The notes under the pieces were generated by a model that saw nothing but the letters and a program-made list of their open reading frames with translations, made no database searches and was not told the DNA's origin. Below, piece after piece: positions 6,632-13,751 of a stretch of DNA of 16,239 nucleotides. The position numbers and the translations under genes are program-made. Source of the DNA: UBA995 sp035477115 (GTDB lineage: Bacteria > Bacillota > Sulfobacillia > UBA995); contig DATIKW010000007.1 of NCBI GenBank assembly GCA_035477115.1, forward strand, positions 1 to 16,239, given 5' to 3'. Positions within the stretch are counted from its first letter, which is position 1; each line of letters begins with the position of its first letter.

Positions 6632-6661
6632 ATTATAGTGCATCCCGGCCCGGGCTTTCAA
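6632..6661 (-). promoter_or_regulatory. Sigma-A promoter of the PIN-TRAM/ispD/ispF operon
   Basis: On the minus strand TTGAAA (6656-6661) and a perfect TATAAT (6632-6637) are separated by 18 bases. The expected start near 6625 gives a leader of about 15 bases holding the GGGAGG site of the TTG-started PIN-TRAM gene. Together with the hairpin after carD it separates this operon from carD. Confidence 0.8.
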
Positions 6662-6681
6662 CCAATCGCGCCCCGGCCGCC

Positions 6682-6720
6682 GGAAATAGACGGCGCGCCA
6701 GGTCACGATACCTGACGCGC
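6682..6720 (-). terminator. Hairpin after carD, probable terminator
   Basis: Positions 6693-6703 and 6710-6720 form an 11-bp stem (one G-U pair on the RNA) with a six-base loop, 33 bases past the carD stop. The minus strand continues CGTCTATTTCC, a weak T tract. It lies just ahead of the next promoter, which fits a carD transcript end. Confidence 0.5.
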
Positions 6721-6752
6721 GCGGTCGGCAAATCCCGTTCCCGGTCCAGGAA

Positions 6753-7229
6753 TCAGGGGAACATTTCGTCTAGCAGTTGCTTGGCCTGAGCCTCATCGAT
6801 GGCCTTGGCGAGCACCAGTTCACTTATGAGGATTTGCCTGGAATTATCCAGCATCTTCCGTTCTCCGGTAGACAGGCCCTTCTCTCGGTCTCGCAGCATG
6901 AGGTTGCGTACGACCTCTGCCACCTCGAAGATGTCTCCGCTCTTTATCTTCTCGAGATTCGCCCGATAGCGGCGGTTCCAATTGGTGGACATACTTGTCT
7001 TTTCTCCCCGCAAGATGTCGAACACCTTGGCCACGTCGGCGTCATCGACTATCCCCCTGAGGCCAATGCCATCGACATTACGGGTGGGGATCATCACTTT
7101 CATCTCGCCGATGGGCAGGCGCATCACGTAGTACTGCTGCCGCTCGCCCAGGATCTCTCGCTCCTCGATAGCCTCAATGATGCCGGCACCGTGCATGGGG
7201 TAGACAACCTTGTCGCCCACGTTGAACAC
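6753..7229 (-). CDS. carD: CarD/CdnL family RNA polymerase-binding transcription factor
   Basis: CarD-type proteins bind the RNA polymerase beta subunit and stabilise open promoter complexes, notably at rRNA promoters. The 158-residue protein has the N-terminal polymerase-interacting Tudor-like domain (FNVGDKVVYPMHGAGIIEAI, 2-21; IPTRNVDGIGLR, 47-58) and a helical C-terminal DNA-binding domain with the conserved tryptophan motif STNWNRRYR (W84). Length is typical. GTG at 7229 is preceded by AGGAGG eight bases upstream. Two tandem sigma-A promoters drive it and a hairpin follows it, so it is probably monocistronic. Its position next to PIN-TRAM and ispD is common in Bacillota. Confidence 0.95.
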   Translation of the reverse strand: MFNVGDKVVYPMHGAGIIEAIEEREILGERQQYYVMRLPIGEMKVMIPTRNVDGIGLRGIVDDADVAKVFDILRGEKTSMSTNWNRRYRANLEKIKSGDIFEVAEVVRNLMLRDREKGLSTGERKMLDNSRQILISELVLAKAIDEAQAKQLLDEMFP

Positions 7230-7265
7230 CGGACTGCCCTCCTGTCTCCGGTCCTCGACGACTTC

Positions 7266-7294
7266 ATCTTAGCAGATCGGAAGATGTATGTCAA
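7266..7294 (-). promoter_or_regulatory. Proximal carD promoter (sigma-A)
   Basis: On the minus strand TTGACA (7289-7294) and TAAGAT (7266-7271) are 17 bases apart. Transcription would start near 7259, about 30 bases ahead of the carD GTG. Confidence 0.8.
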
Positions 7295-7304
7295 AAAGAA
7301 TGTA

Positions 7305-7333
7305 ATTTTATCATGCTGTTGCGACAGTGTCAA
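7305..7333 (-). promoter_or_regulatory. Distal carD promoter (sigma-A)
   Basis: On the minus strand TTGACA (7328-7333) and TAAAAT (7305-7310) are 17 bases apart, 39 bases upstream of the proximal promoter. The spacer holds CTGT-CGCA-ACAG, a short interrupted inverted repeat that could be an operator; this last point is speculative. Confidence 0.85.
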
Positions 7334-7381
7334 CATATAATTCAGCCGGGCCTCCCGGATATGATTGCCGCCACCACGACG

Positions 7382-7411
7382 TTGACGGTGGGGTTCATCC
7401 CGGGGTAGAAT
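7382..7411 (+). promoter_or_regulatory. Sigma-A promoter of tRNA-Ala
   Basis: TTGACG (7382-7387) and TAGAAT (7406-7411) are separated by 18 bases. The predicted start near 7418 is a few bases ahead of the mature tRNA. It is divergent from the two carD promoters. Confidence 0.8.
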
Positions 7412-7426
7412 GATGGTGTGCGTTGT

Positions 7427-7502
7427 GGGCGTGTAGCTCAGATGGGAGAGCGCCGGCATCGCAAGCCGGAGGTCCCGGGTTCGAATCCCGGTACGTCCAC
7501 CA
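7427..7502 (+). tRNA. tRNA-Ala (anticodon CGC)
   Basis: This 76-base tRNA has acceptor GGGCGTG/TACGTCC with the G3-U70 wobble pair that identifies alanine tRNA. The anticodon stem CCGGC/GCCGG encloses loop ATCGCAA with CGC at positions 34-36, the T arm is CCGGG-TTCGAAT-CCCGG, and ACCA is encoded. It reads GCG only, sensible in a GC-rich genome that would also need a UGC or GGC isoacceptor. No terminator follows, so transcription may run into the next gene. Confidence 0.97.
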
Positions 7503-7551
7503 TTTCTTCTCCCGCTAAGAATTCGGGCCGCAAGGGGTGGGGCGCCGGGTA

Positions 7552-7947
7552 ATGAAGGATCTTTTATGGAGTGAGTTTCAGGACTCGGTGGAACGCTGCT
7601 TGGTCCGTCACCGGAGCATACTGGATGTGATGACCAAGCTGCAAGAGTCGGAAGCGCGAGTCAATCGCGCCTTGGCCAAGTCGGTGACGACTTGCGGATG
7701 TCTCCGCATAACCGCCGCGCGCCAGCGGGTGCCCGAAGACATTCCCTTACAGGAATTGCGGGCCCACATGGACACACACCTGGCCGGTTCTCTCTGCGAC
7801 AATTGTCGTGAAACGTTGGAGGTGGAGTTGGGGAACCACCTTTTCTATGTAGTCGGCCTGTGCAACCTCCTTGACCTGAATCTGTACGATCTCTTCTTGA
7901 AGGAACGCCAACGACTATCGGCTCTCGGCATATACAAGTTCTGCTGA
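7552..7947 (+). CDS. Small conserved protein with CxC and CxxC motifs, function unknown
   Basis: This is a real gene by its codon use, its plus-strand position without a competing minus-strand gene, and its resemblance to a family of about 130 residues I recall from other Clostridia (often labelled DUF1573-containing). The 131-residue soluble protein has no signal peptide or membrane segment. An N-terminal helical part (FQDSVERCLVRHRSILDVMTK) leads to CGC (48-50) and CDNC (82-85), a possible metal site. The C-terminal VELGNHLFYVVGLCNLLDLN (91-110) resembles the last helices of MazG-like pyrophosphohydrolases, but the metal-binding aspartate expected after ELG is N95. ATG at 7552 is used; an in-frame GTG at 7537 is possible. 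It follows tRNA-Ala without a terminator and ends 11 bases from the converging disA stop. No function is assigned. Confidence 0.75.
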   Translation: MKDLLWSEFQDSVERCLVRHRSILDVMTKLQESEARVNRALAKSVTTCGCLRITAARQRVPEDIPLQELRAHMDTHLAGSLCDNCRETLEVELGNHLFYVVGLCNLLDLNLYDLFLKERQRLSALGIYKFC

Positions 7948-7958
7948 TCGTACACCGG

Positions 7959-9044
7959 TCATCCGGAGGTCCGGTCGGGACTCCGGCGCAGCACTTCCCG
8001 GAGCCGGGTCAGTCCCTGCAGGATGGCGAGCGCCCTTGCCTCGCCAATTCCCTCGACGCCGTCCAGTTCGTCCGGCGTGGCGGCGATGATCCGCGATAGG
8101 AGCCCGTACTTCTTGACGAGGTTGTCGATGATGCTGAAGGGTAGTCGCGGGATCCGCCGTAACAATCGATAGCCACGAGGACTAGCGGGCGTATCCAGTA
8201 CCGTCAGGCCGGAACCAAACCCAAGTCGTCGCGCCAGGTAAGCTCCGTCGGCCAGCAACTCACGCGAAGCCCCCTTCAGTTCATCGTGCACCTCGCGGCA
8301 GTTCTCATCGCTTGGTTGCCGGCAGTAGTCCTTCACCGACAGAATGGCTTCTTCTTCCACCCCGCTCGACAATCGTTCGAGCTGCATGGCAACGAGCCGG
8401 CCCTCTTCGCCGAGTTCGGTTGCATACCGCTCCAATTCGGCGACAACCCTGAGCGTCGCATGGGCCTTCTGTAGCACCCGAACGACGTCGGCCACCACCA
8501 CGAGGTCTTCAAATTCCAGCGCTCCGAGGGCGAGGAGCGCCTTGTCAAGGGAGTCGCGACTGCGTTCGAGAGTCTGCAGTGCCTGGTTGGCGACGGCGAG
8601 CAGGTACGCGACATCCCGGCTCAGGTAACGTAGACTCGCACGGTAGACCGAGATCACGTTCCGTCGTGCAGAGATGGCTATCACCAGCGTCCCCGTCTGT
8701 CGGGCGACGCGTTCCGCCGTCCGATGGCGGATCCCCGTCTCCGATGAGGGGAGGCTTGGATCGGGGTTCAGATGGACATTCGCTCGGACAATCTTCCTGC
8801 CGTCGGTCGACAGGATGATGGCGCCGTCCATCTTGGCCAGTTCGTACAGGCTTGTGGGGTGAAATGCAGTGTCCAGGCGAAAACCGCCATCGCTCATGGC
8901 AACCACCTCAGGGCTGTCACCGACGACGATCAGGGCCCCGGTCCGGCCCCGAAGTATGCTGTCCAGCCCTTCCCGTAGCGGCATGCCCGGAGCTACCATC
9001 CTCAGCGTTTCGAGTAGTTGCTCGTCCTGGAGCGCCTTGGGCAT
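7959..9044 (-). CDS. disA: DNA integrity scanning protein DisA, diadenylate cyclase
   Basis: DisA makes cyclic di-AMP from two ATP and scans DNA for lesions, delaying sporulation in Bacillus when damage is found. The 361-residue protein has the DAC domain (about 8-150) with catalytic D73-G74-A75 in AKMDGAIILSTDG and the RHR motif R106-H107-R108 in GIRHRTAERVARQTG. A linker helix bundle follows, then a C-terminal helix-hairpin-helix DNA-binding region (about 305-350: GLLSRIIAATPDELDGVEGI). Length is typical. It starts at ATG 9044, 32 bases after clpC, and is probably the last gene of the ctsR operon. radA, often found between clpC and disA, is missing here. Confidence 0.96.
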   Translation of the reverse strand: MPKALQDEQLLETLRMVAPGMPLREGLDSILRGRTGALIVVGDSPEVVAMSDGGFRLDTAFHPTSLYELAKMDGAIILSTDGRKIVRANVHLNPDPSLPSSETGIRHRTAERVARQTGTLVIAISARRNVISVYRASLRYLSRDVAYLLAVANQALQTLERSRDSLDKALLALGALEFEDLVVVADVVRVLQKAHATLRVVAELERYATELGEEGRLVAMQLERLSSGVEEEAILSVKDYCRQPSDENCREVHDELKGASRELLADGAYLARRLGFGSGLTVLDTPASPRGYRLLRRIPRLPFSIIDNLVKKYGLLSRIIAATPDELDGVEGIGEARALAILQGLTRLREVLRRSPDRTSG

Positions 9045-9076
9045 GCCGCTACCCCATCCTTTCGTCCTTCAGTGGT

Positions 9077-11545
9077 TCATGGCCGCCGGGGTTCGAAGGT
9101 GAAGCCTTCATCCTGAAAGTCCACGACCACCGTGTCTCCGGGCTGGAAGGCGCCCTTGATCACCTCTTCGGACAGGGGGTCCTCCACCAAGCGCGTGATC
9201 GACCTGCGGAGCGGCCGGGCTCCGTACAGCGGATCCGCGCCTTCCCGGGCCAACCGCTCCCGGGCGCGGTCCGTAACTTCCAACCCCAGGTTGTTCTCCT
9301 TGAGCCGCTTGCCGACTTCCTCCAGCATCAGGTCGACGACCCGACGCAGGTGGGGCTCGCTGAGTTCCTGGAACACGATGATCTCGTCCACCCGGTTGAG
9401 GAACTCGGGACGGAAGGTTCGCTTGAGTTCACCGAGGACTCTCTCCTTCATGGCCTCGTAGTGGCCGGCCTCGCCGACCGTCGCACGGAAGCCGATGGCC
9501 GAGTCCTTCTTCAAGAGGTGGGCGCCGACGTTGGCCGTCATGATGACCACCGTGTTCTTGAAGTCGACCACCCGGCCCTGCGCGTCGGTCAGTCTCCCGT
9601 CCTCCAGGATCTGGAGGAGCAGGTTGAACGCCTCCGTGTGGGCTTTCTCGATCTCGTCGAGGAGCACGACCGAATACGGCTTTCTCCTGACCGCCTCGGT
9701 AAGCTGGCCGCCTTCTTCGTAGCCCACGTAGCCGGGCGGCGCCCCCACCAGCCGCGAGACGTTGTGGCGTTCCATGTACTCGGACATATCCACCCGAACC
9801 ATGGCTTCCTCGTCGCCGAACAGGGCCTCCGCCAATGTCTTGGCCAGATAGGTCTTGCCGACGCCTGAAGGGCCGAGGAAGATGAATGAACCTACGGGGC
9901 GCCGCGGATCTTTGAGGCCGGAGCGGGCGCGCCGAACCGCCCGGGCAACGGCGCTGACCGCCTCTTCCTGGTTCACCATCCGCGCGTGCAGCACTTCCTC
10001 CAGTTTGAGCAGGCGTTCCGTCTCGGCCATTGCCAGCTTGGTGACGGGTACGCCCGTCCACGTGGAGACGATGTAGGCGATGTCTTCGCCGGTCACCACG
10101 GGCTTATCGGTCACCTGCTGTTGCTGCCACCGGGTTCGTTCGTCCTCGAGCCGGGTTCGCATGTTGTGCTCCTGGTCTCGCATCCGCGCCGCTTTCTCGA
10201 ACTCCTGCCCGGAAACGGCTGCTTCCTTCTCCTTCCGAATCCCTTCAAGCTGTTCCTCGAGTTCTTTCAGCTGAGGCGGGGCGGTGAAGGAGCGGAGCCG
10301 GACCCGGGAAGCAGCCTCGTCTACCAGGTCGACGGCCTTGTCCGGCAGGAACCGGTCGGCAACGTACCGATCCGATAGCCTGGCCGCGGCGTCCAAGGCC
10401 TCGTCGGTTATCTGAACTCGGTGGTGAGCCTCATAGCGGTCGCGCAGCCCCTTCAGGATGGCCAGGGTCTCATCGACCGACGGCTCATCCACCATGATGG
10501 GCTGAAACCGCCGTTCCAGGGCCGGGTCCTTCTCAACGTGCTTGCGGTACTCATCCAGAGTCGTCGCCCCGATGCACTGGAGTTCACCCCGGGCCAGGGC
10601 CGGCTTGAGGATGTTGGAGGCATCGATCGCCCCTTCGGCCGCGCCCGCACCGATGATGGTGTGCATCTCGTCGATGAACAGGATTATGTCGCGGGAACTG
10701 CGGATCTCTTCCGTGACCTTCTTTAGCCTCTCCTCGAACTCCCCCCGGTATTTCGACCCGGCGACCACCGAGGCCAGGTCAAGCGTCACCACCCGCCGGT
10801 CTTTGAGGGTCTCGGGGACCTCCCCAGAGACTATCCTCTGCGCCAGTCCTTCCACAATTGCCGTCTTACCGACACCCGGTTCGCCGATCAAGACCGGGTT
10901 GTTCTTGGTGCGCCGCGACAGGATCTGGATGACGCGCTCGATCTCCTTCTCCCGCCCGATGACCGGATCCAGCTTCCCTTCCCGGGCCTGCCCGGAGAGA
11001 TCGCGACCAAATGCATCGAGTGTTGGCGTCTTGCTGCGAGCACGCCGAGGGACGCCAACTCCGCCAGGGGCAGGCTGAGAAGCCGGACCAGGCCCCCCCA
11101 GCAATTGCATCGCTTGCGCCCTGGTCTTGTCCAGGTCCGCTCCCAGACCTTCCAGTACCCTTGCCGCCACGCCCTCCCCCTCGCGAAGGAGTCCGAGCAG
11201 GAGATGCTCGGTGCCGATGTAGTTGTGGTTCAGGGCCTGCGCCTCCAGGAGGGCCAGCTCCATAACCACTTTCTTGGCCCGCGGCGAAAAGTTGAGCGTC
11301 TCTCCCGCGGCCTGTGGCTCGCCGCCGCCGATAATCCCTTCCACCTCAGCCCGCACCTTATCGAGACTGACGCCCATGGCTCGCAGGACTTTGGCTGCGA
11401 CTCCCTCACCCTCCCGGATCAGCCCCAGGAGCAGGTGCTCGGTGCCGACAACATTGTGGTTGAGTCTTCTCGCTTCCTCTTGTGCAAGGATAATGGCCCT
11501 CTGCGCTCGCTCAGTGTACCGCCCGAACATGTAGTGACTGGGCAC
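9077..11545 (-). CDS. clpC: ATP-dependent Clp protease ATPase subunit ClpC
   Basis: ClpC is the Hsp100 unfoldase that feeds substrates, including phospho-arginine-tagged ones, to ClpP. The 822-residue protein shows the two Clp-N repeats (about 8-75 and 83-150; NHNVVGTEHLLLGL and NHNYIGTEHLLLGL). D1 follows with Walker A GEPGVGKT (221-228) and Walker B ILFIDE (288-293). A UVR/M-type coiled coil lies at about 427-461. D2 has Walker A GPSGVGKT (558-565) and Walker B VVLLDE (626-631). The ClpP-docking tripeptide IGF is at 684-686. GTG at 11545 follows GGAGG by ten bases; an internal ATG at residue 6 (MFGRYTERAQ) is where many homologues begin. It lies 26 bases after mcsB in the CtsR-controlled operon. 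Confidence 0.97.
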   Translation of the reverse strand: MPSHYMFGRYTERAQRAIILAQEEARRLNHNVVGTEHLLLGLIREGEGVAAKVLRAMGVSLDKVRAEVEGIIGGGEPQAAGETLNFSPRAKKVVMELALLEAQALNHNYIGTEHLLLGLLREGEGVAARVLEGLGADLDKTRAQAMQLLGGPGPASQPAPGGVGVPRRARSKTPTLDAFGRDLSGQAREGKLDPVIGREKEIERVIQILSRRTKNNPVLIGEPGVGKTAIVEGLAQRIVSGEVPETLKDRRVVTLDLASVVAGSKYRGEFEERLKKVTEEIRSSRDIILFIDEMHTIIGAGAAEGAIDASNILKPALARGELQCIGATTLDEYRKHVEKDPALERRFQPIMVDEPSVDETLAILKGLRDRYEAHHRVQITDEALDAAARLSDRYVADRFLPDKAVDLVDEAASRVRLRSFTAPPQLKELEEQLEGIRKEKEAAVSGQEFEKAARMRDQEHNMRTRLEDERTRWQQQQVTDKPVVTGEDIAYIVSTWTGVPVTKLAMAETERLLKLEEVLHARMVNQEEAVSAVARAVRRARSGLKDPRRPVGSFIFLGPSGVGKTYLAKTLAEALFGDEEAMVRVDMSEYMERHNVSRLVGAPPGYVGYEEGGQLTEAVRRKPYSVVLLDEIEKAHTEAFNLLLQILEDGRLTDAQGRVVDFKNTVVIMTANVGAHLLKKDSAIGFRATVGEAGHYEAMKERVLGELKRTFRPEFLNRVDEIIVFQELSEPHLRRVVDLMLEEVGKRLKENNLGLEVTDRARERLAREGADPLYGARPLRRSITRLVEDPLSEEVIKGAFQPGDTVVVDFQDEGFTFEPRRP

Positions 11546-11571
11546 GAATGTTCATCCTCCTCTCCACGCCA

Positions 11572-12636
11572 TCAGGTCGCCGGGCCCTTGAGCTTGTCTC
11601 GTACAAGCCGGGCCCGCTCTGCATCCCGCTCCGCCGCAGACAGCGCACGGCCGGCGAGTTTCTGAAGATAGCCGGGCCGCGTAATGACCAACACTTCGGT
11701 GATACCGAACGACGTCAGTCCCTTCAGTAACCCCAGATCCCTTCCCAGGCGAACGTCGGAAAGGAGTTGGACGGCCTCTGATGATGACAGCAGGTGGGCG
11801 TTCGTGAGGATTCCGTAGGCGCGCCAAACCCTGTCCTCCAGTTGGTCCTTCATCTCCCGTAACAAAGCATCCCGGCCGGTGCGCTCCTGTTCGATGATCC
11901 GCTCGGTTATGGTCCTCAGGTTCTCGACGATTTCCGGCTCGGACCGACCCAGGGTCACCTGATTGGAGAACTGGAAGATATTGCCCAGAGCTTCGGTGCC
12001 TTCGCCGTAGATCCCCCTTACCATGAAACCCAGTTTGACTATGTCGGAATACAGCCGCCCAGCCTGGTTGGACATGACCAGAGCCGGCAGATGGAGCATT
12101 ACCGAAGCGCGCAAGCCGGTCCCGGTATTCGTGGGACAAGCCGTCAAATAACCCCTACTGGGACTGAAAGCGTAGTCCAAGCTTCGCTCCAGCAGGTCGT
12201 CCACATTGCTGCCAAGGTGCCAGGCCTCATCCAACTGCAGGGCGGGGTAGAGGCACTGGATCCGCAGGTGGTCCTCCTCGTTGACGAGGATGCTGACCGC
12301 CTCGTCTCCCCGCAGGATCACGGCAGCATGCTCCGCATTACGGGCATGTTGGGGGCTGATCAGATGCTTCTCCACCAGGACCTGCCGATCTAGAAGCGGC
12401 AGGTCCCTGAGCCGATGCATGGCGAAGCGCTGCCCGGGGGAACGCGCCGGCCGATTCGTCACAAATGGCTTCAGTCGCTCCAACATGTCCGCGAATTGGC
12501 TTTCCGTGACCAGGTGCGGGAACGGCAAGTCGTGGATGTTACGGGCCAGCCGGATTCGGCTGGAGATCACGATGTCCGAATACGGACCGGTGCCCTCCAT
12601 CCACTTGGCAGGGCGGTTGGTTTCGATGCCGGCCAT
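11572..12636 (-). CDS. mcsB: Protein arginine kinase McsB
   Basis: McsB phosphorylates arginine residues of misfolded proteins and of CtsR, tagging them for ClpCP. The 354-residue protein has the phosphagen-kinase fold: nucleotide-site SSRIRLARN (25-33), acidic loop VNEEDHLRIQ (118-127) with the catalytic glutamate, and CPTNTGTGLRASVMLHLP (167-184) with the conserved cysteine and arginine. The allosteric phospho-arginine-binding motif RDxxRA is intact as RDAERA (337-342), so activation by pArg is expected. ATG at 12636 has a modest AAGG ten bases upstream and lies six bases past the mcsA stop. Confidence 0.96.
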   Translation of the reverse strand: MAGIETNRPAKWMEGTGPYSDIVISSRIRLARNIHDLPFPHLVTESQFADMLERLKPFVTNRPARSPGQRFAMHRLRDLPLLDRQVLVEKHLISPQHARNAEHAAVILRGDEAVSILVNEEDHLRIQCLYPALQLDEAWHLGSNVDDLLERSLDYAFSPSRGYLTACPTNTGTGLRASVMLHLPALVMSNQAGRLYSDIVKLGFMVRGIYGEGTEALGNIFQFSNQVTLGRSEPEIVENLRTITERIIEQERTGRDALLREMKDQLEDRVWRAYGILTNAHLLSSSEAVQLLSDVRLGRDLGLLKGLTSFGITEVLVITRPGYLQKLAGRALSAAERDAERARLVRDKLKGPAT

Positions 12637-12642
12637 AGCGTA

Positions 12643-13155
12643 TCAACCTTCCCCGGATGGTCGTTCCAGGTTGCGAATGCGGTCGCGAATTTCCGCCGCC
12701 CGTTCAAAGTCCTCGCGACGCACGCAGCCATCGAGTTCCCGTCTCAAGGCGGCGAGTTCGTCTTCCCGGCGCGGGGTTCCGCCCGTCCGAGCGGGGATCT
12801 TCCCTGTATGAACGCTGGCCCCGTGAATCCGCCGCAAAAGGGGTTCCAGCCGGGCTTCGAACTGGGTATAACAGTGGCCGCAACCCAAACGCCCCGTCTT
12901 GGCAAACTCGGCATAGGACAGGCCGCATTGCGCGCACCGGTCGCCGGCGACGGCCGGTCGTTCCGGCTTTCCAACCTCGTGAGCCAGCAGGCTGGCTAGC
13001 AGATTCTGCAGCGATAATTGCGGCTCGGTGAGGATGTTCACCTCTCCGAGTTCCCGCGCGCAACTCTCGCAAAGGTTGGCTTCCGTGCGCTGCCCGTCCG
13101 TTATGCGGGTCACATGTACCGTGGCCGGCCGCCTCCGACACTCCTGGCACAACAC
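12643..13155 (-). CDS. mcsA: McsA, zinc-finger activator of McsB
   Basis: McsA binds and activates McsB and modulates CtsR. The 170-residue protein has four cysteine pairs typical of the family: CQEC (3-6), CESC (29-32), CAQC (74-77) and CGHC (92-95), forming two zinc sites. A C-terminal UVR motif follows (about 131-166: EDELAALRRELDG...REDFERAAEIRDRIRNLE), which is the part that contacts partners. GTG at 13155 is chosen because AAGGAGGTG lies ten bases upstream and the protein then begins MLCQECRRRPATVH as homologues do. A longer frame back to 13215 would add 20 residues overlapping ctsR and has no family support. Confidence 0.94.
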   Translation of the reverse strand: MLCQECRRRPATVHVTRITDGQRTEANLCESCARELGEVNILTEPQLSLQNLLASLLAHEVGKPERPAVAGDRCAQCGLSYAEFAKTGRLGCGHCYTQFEARLEPLLRRIHGASVHTGKIPARTGGTPRREDELAALRRELDGCVRREDFERAAEIRDRIRNLERPSGEG

Positions 13156-13171
13156 GCCGCCTCCACCTCCT

Positions 13172-13663
13172 TCAGGGCAAGCTGGCCGAGTGCCCCGATG
13201 AGCCTCCCCTGGCACCCTCCCGCAACAGGCAGAGCAGCATTGAACGGAGCAGGCGAGCGCGAACGCTGTCCCTGATGTCCGCCGCGCCCACCGCCGTGGC
13301 CGCTTTCATCAGTTCTGCTTCCCTCCGGTTCAGCATGCCCCGGTCGTGAAGCCGAGCCACCAGGTGGTGAGCGGTGGCGGGATTGAGGGCTTCCCCAACG
13401 GCCTGGTAGGTGCTTCGCAGCAGATCGGAGGGCGAATCGAAGAGCAGGCGATAGATCCTGATGTAACCATGCCTGCCGCGCCTGGTCTCAACAGCGTACC
13501 CGCATTCCAAGGTGAACCGGGTCTCCAGTACGTAGCTTATCTGGGACGGCGCGCACCCGAACCGTACCGCCAACTCGCGCCGCTGAATGTCCAGGGGTTG
13601 TCCGCGTCCCTGATCGAGCAACAACTGCAGGTGACGCTCTACGCGATCGCAGAGGTTAGCCAC
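13172..13663 (-). CDS. ctsR: Class III heat-shock repressor CtsR
   Basis: CtsR represses clp genes at normal temperature by binding tandem GGTCAAA heptads. The 163-residue protein has the N-terminal winged helix-turn-helix (about 1-75: RRELAVRFGCAPSQISYVLE TRF region) with the wing YAVETRRGRHGYIRI (56-70), and a C-terminal four-helix domain (about 80-150) where McsB/McsA act. In B. subtilis the wing tip is RGGGG, a tetraglycine loop that senses temperature; here the same place reads RGRHG. GTG at 13663 follows GGAGG by four bases. It is first in the ctsR-mcsA-mcsB-clpC operon and has a matching operator in front, so autoregulation is likely. Confidence 0.95.
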   Translation of the reverse strand: MANLCDRVERHLQLLLDQGRGQPLDIQRRELAVRFGCAPSQISYVLETRFTLECGYAVETRRGRHGYIRIYRLLFDSPSDLLRSTYQAVGEALNPATAHHLVARLHDRGMLNRREAELMKAATAVGAADIRDSVRARLLRSMLLCLLREGARGGSSGHSASLP

Positions 13664-13678
13664 CGGTCCTCCACCCCG

Positions 13679-13698
13679 CCTGACCTTATCTGACCTTT
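13679..13698 (-). promoter_or_regulatory. CtsR operator
   Basis: The minus strand contains two GGTCA heptads in tandem, GGTCAGA-TAA-GGTCAGG preceded by AAA. They have the ten-base period of the CtsR box (GGTCAAA, three bases, GGTCAAA), with G replacing A at the ends of the heptads. It lies 15 bases ahead of the ctsR start codon, overlapping the likely transcription start. Confidence 0.85.
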
Positions 13699-13721
13699 AT
13701 CCACTACTATACTATCACGTA

Positions 13722-13727
13722 TGTCAA
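13722..13727 (-). promoter_or_regulatory. Probable -35 element of the ctsR operon
   Basis: A perfect TTGACA lies 24 bases upstream of the CtsR box. At 17-19 bases spacing the -10 region reads GTGGATAA, a poor match; the better TATAGT is only ten bases from it. The promoter is therefore placed here but its -10 is not settled. Confidence 0.45.
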
Positions 13728-13751
13728 TGAAGGCCAGGCGGGGCAGTCAAC

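Noticed and set aside
7954..7975. ACCGG/CCGGT inverted repeat at the convergent gene ends as bidirectional terminator
   Set aside because: Five-base arms, a loop that itself pairs otherwise, and no T tract on either strand.
8852..9868. 338-codon open frame on the plus strand
   Set aside because: It is antisense to clpC and disA, both with complete family motifs; a GC-rich shadow frame.
13156..13215. Longer N-terminus for mcsA (start at 13215)
   Set aside because: It would overlap ctsR, adds a glycine-rich segment absent from the family, and GTG 13155 has an excellent AAGGAGGTG site.
13711..13727. TTGACA with TATAGT as a complete ctsR promoter
   Set aside because: The two hexamers are only ten bases apart, too close for a sigma-A promoter.
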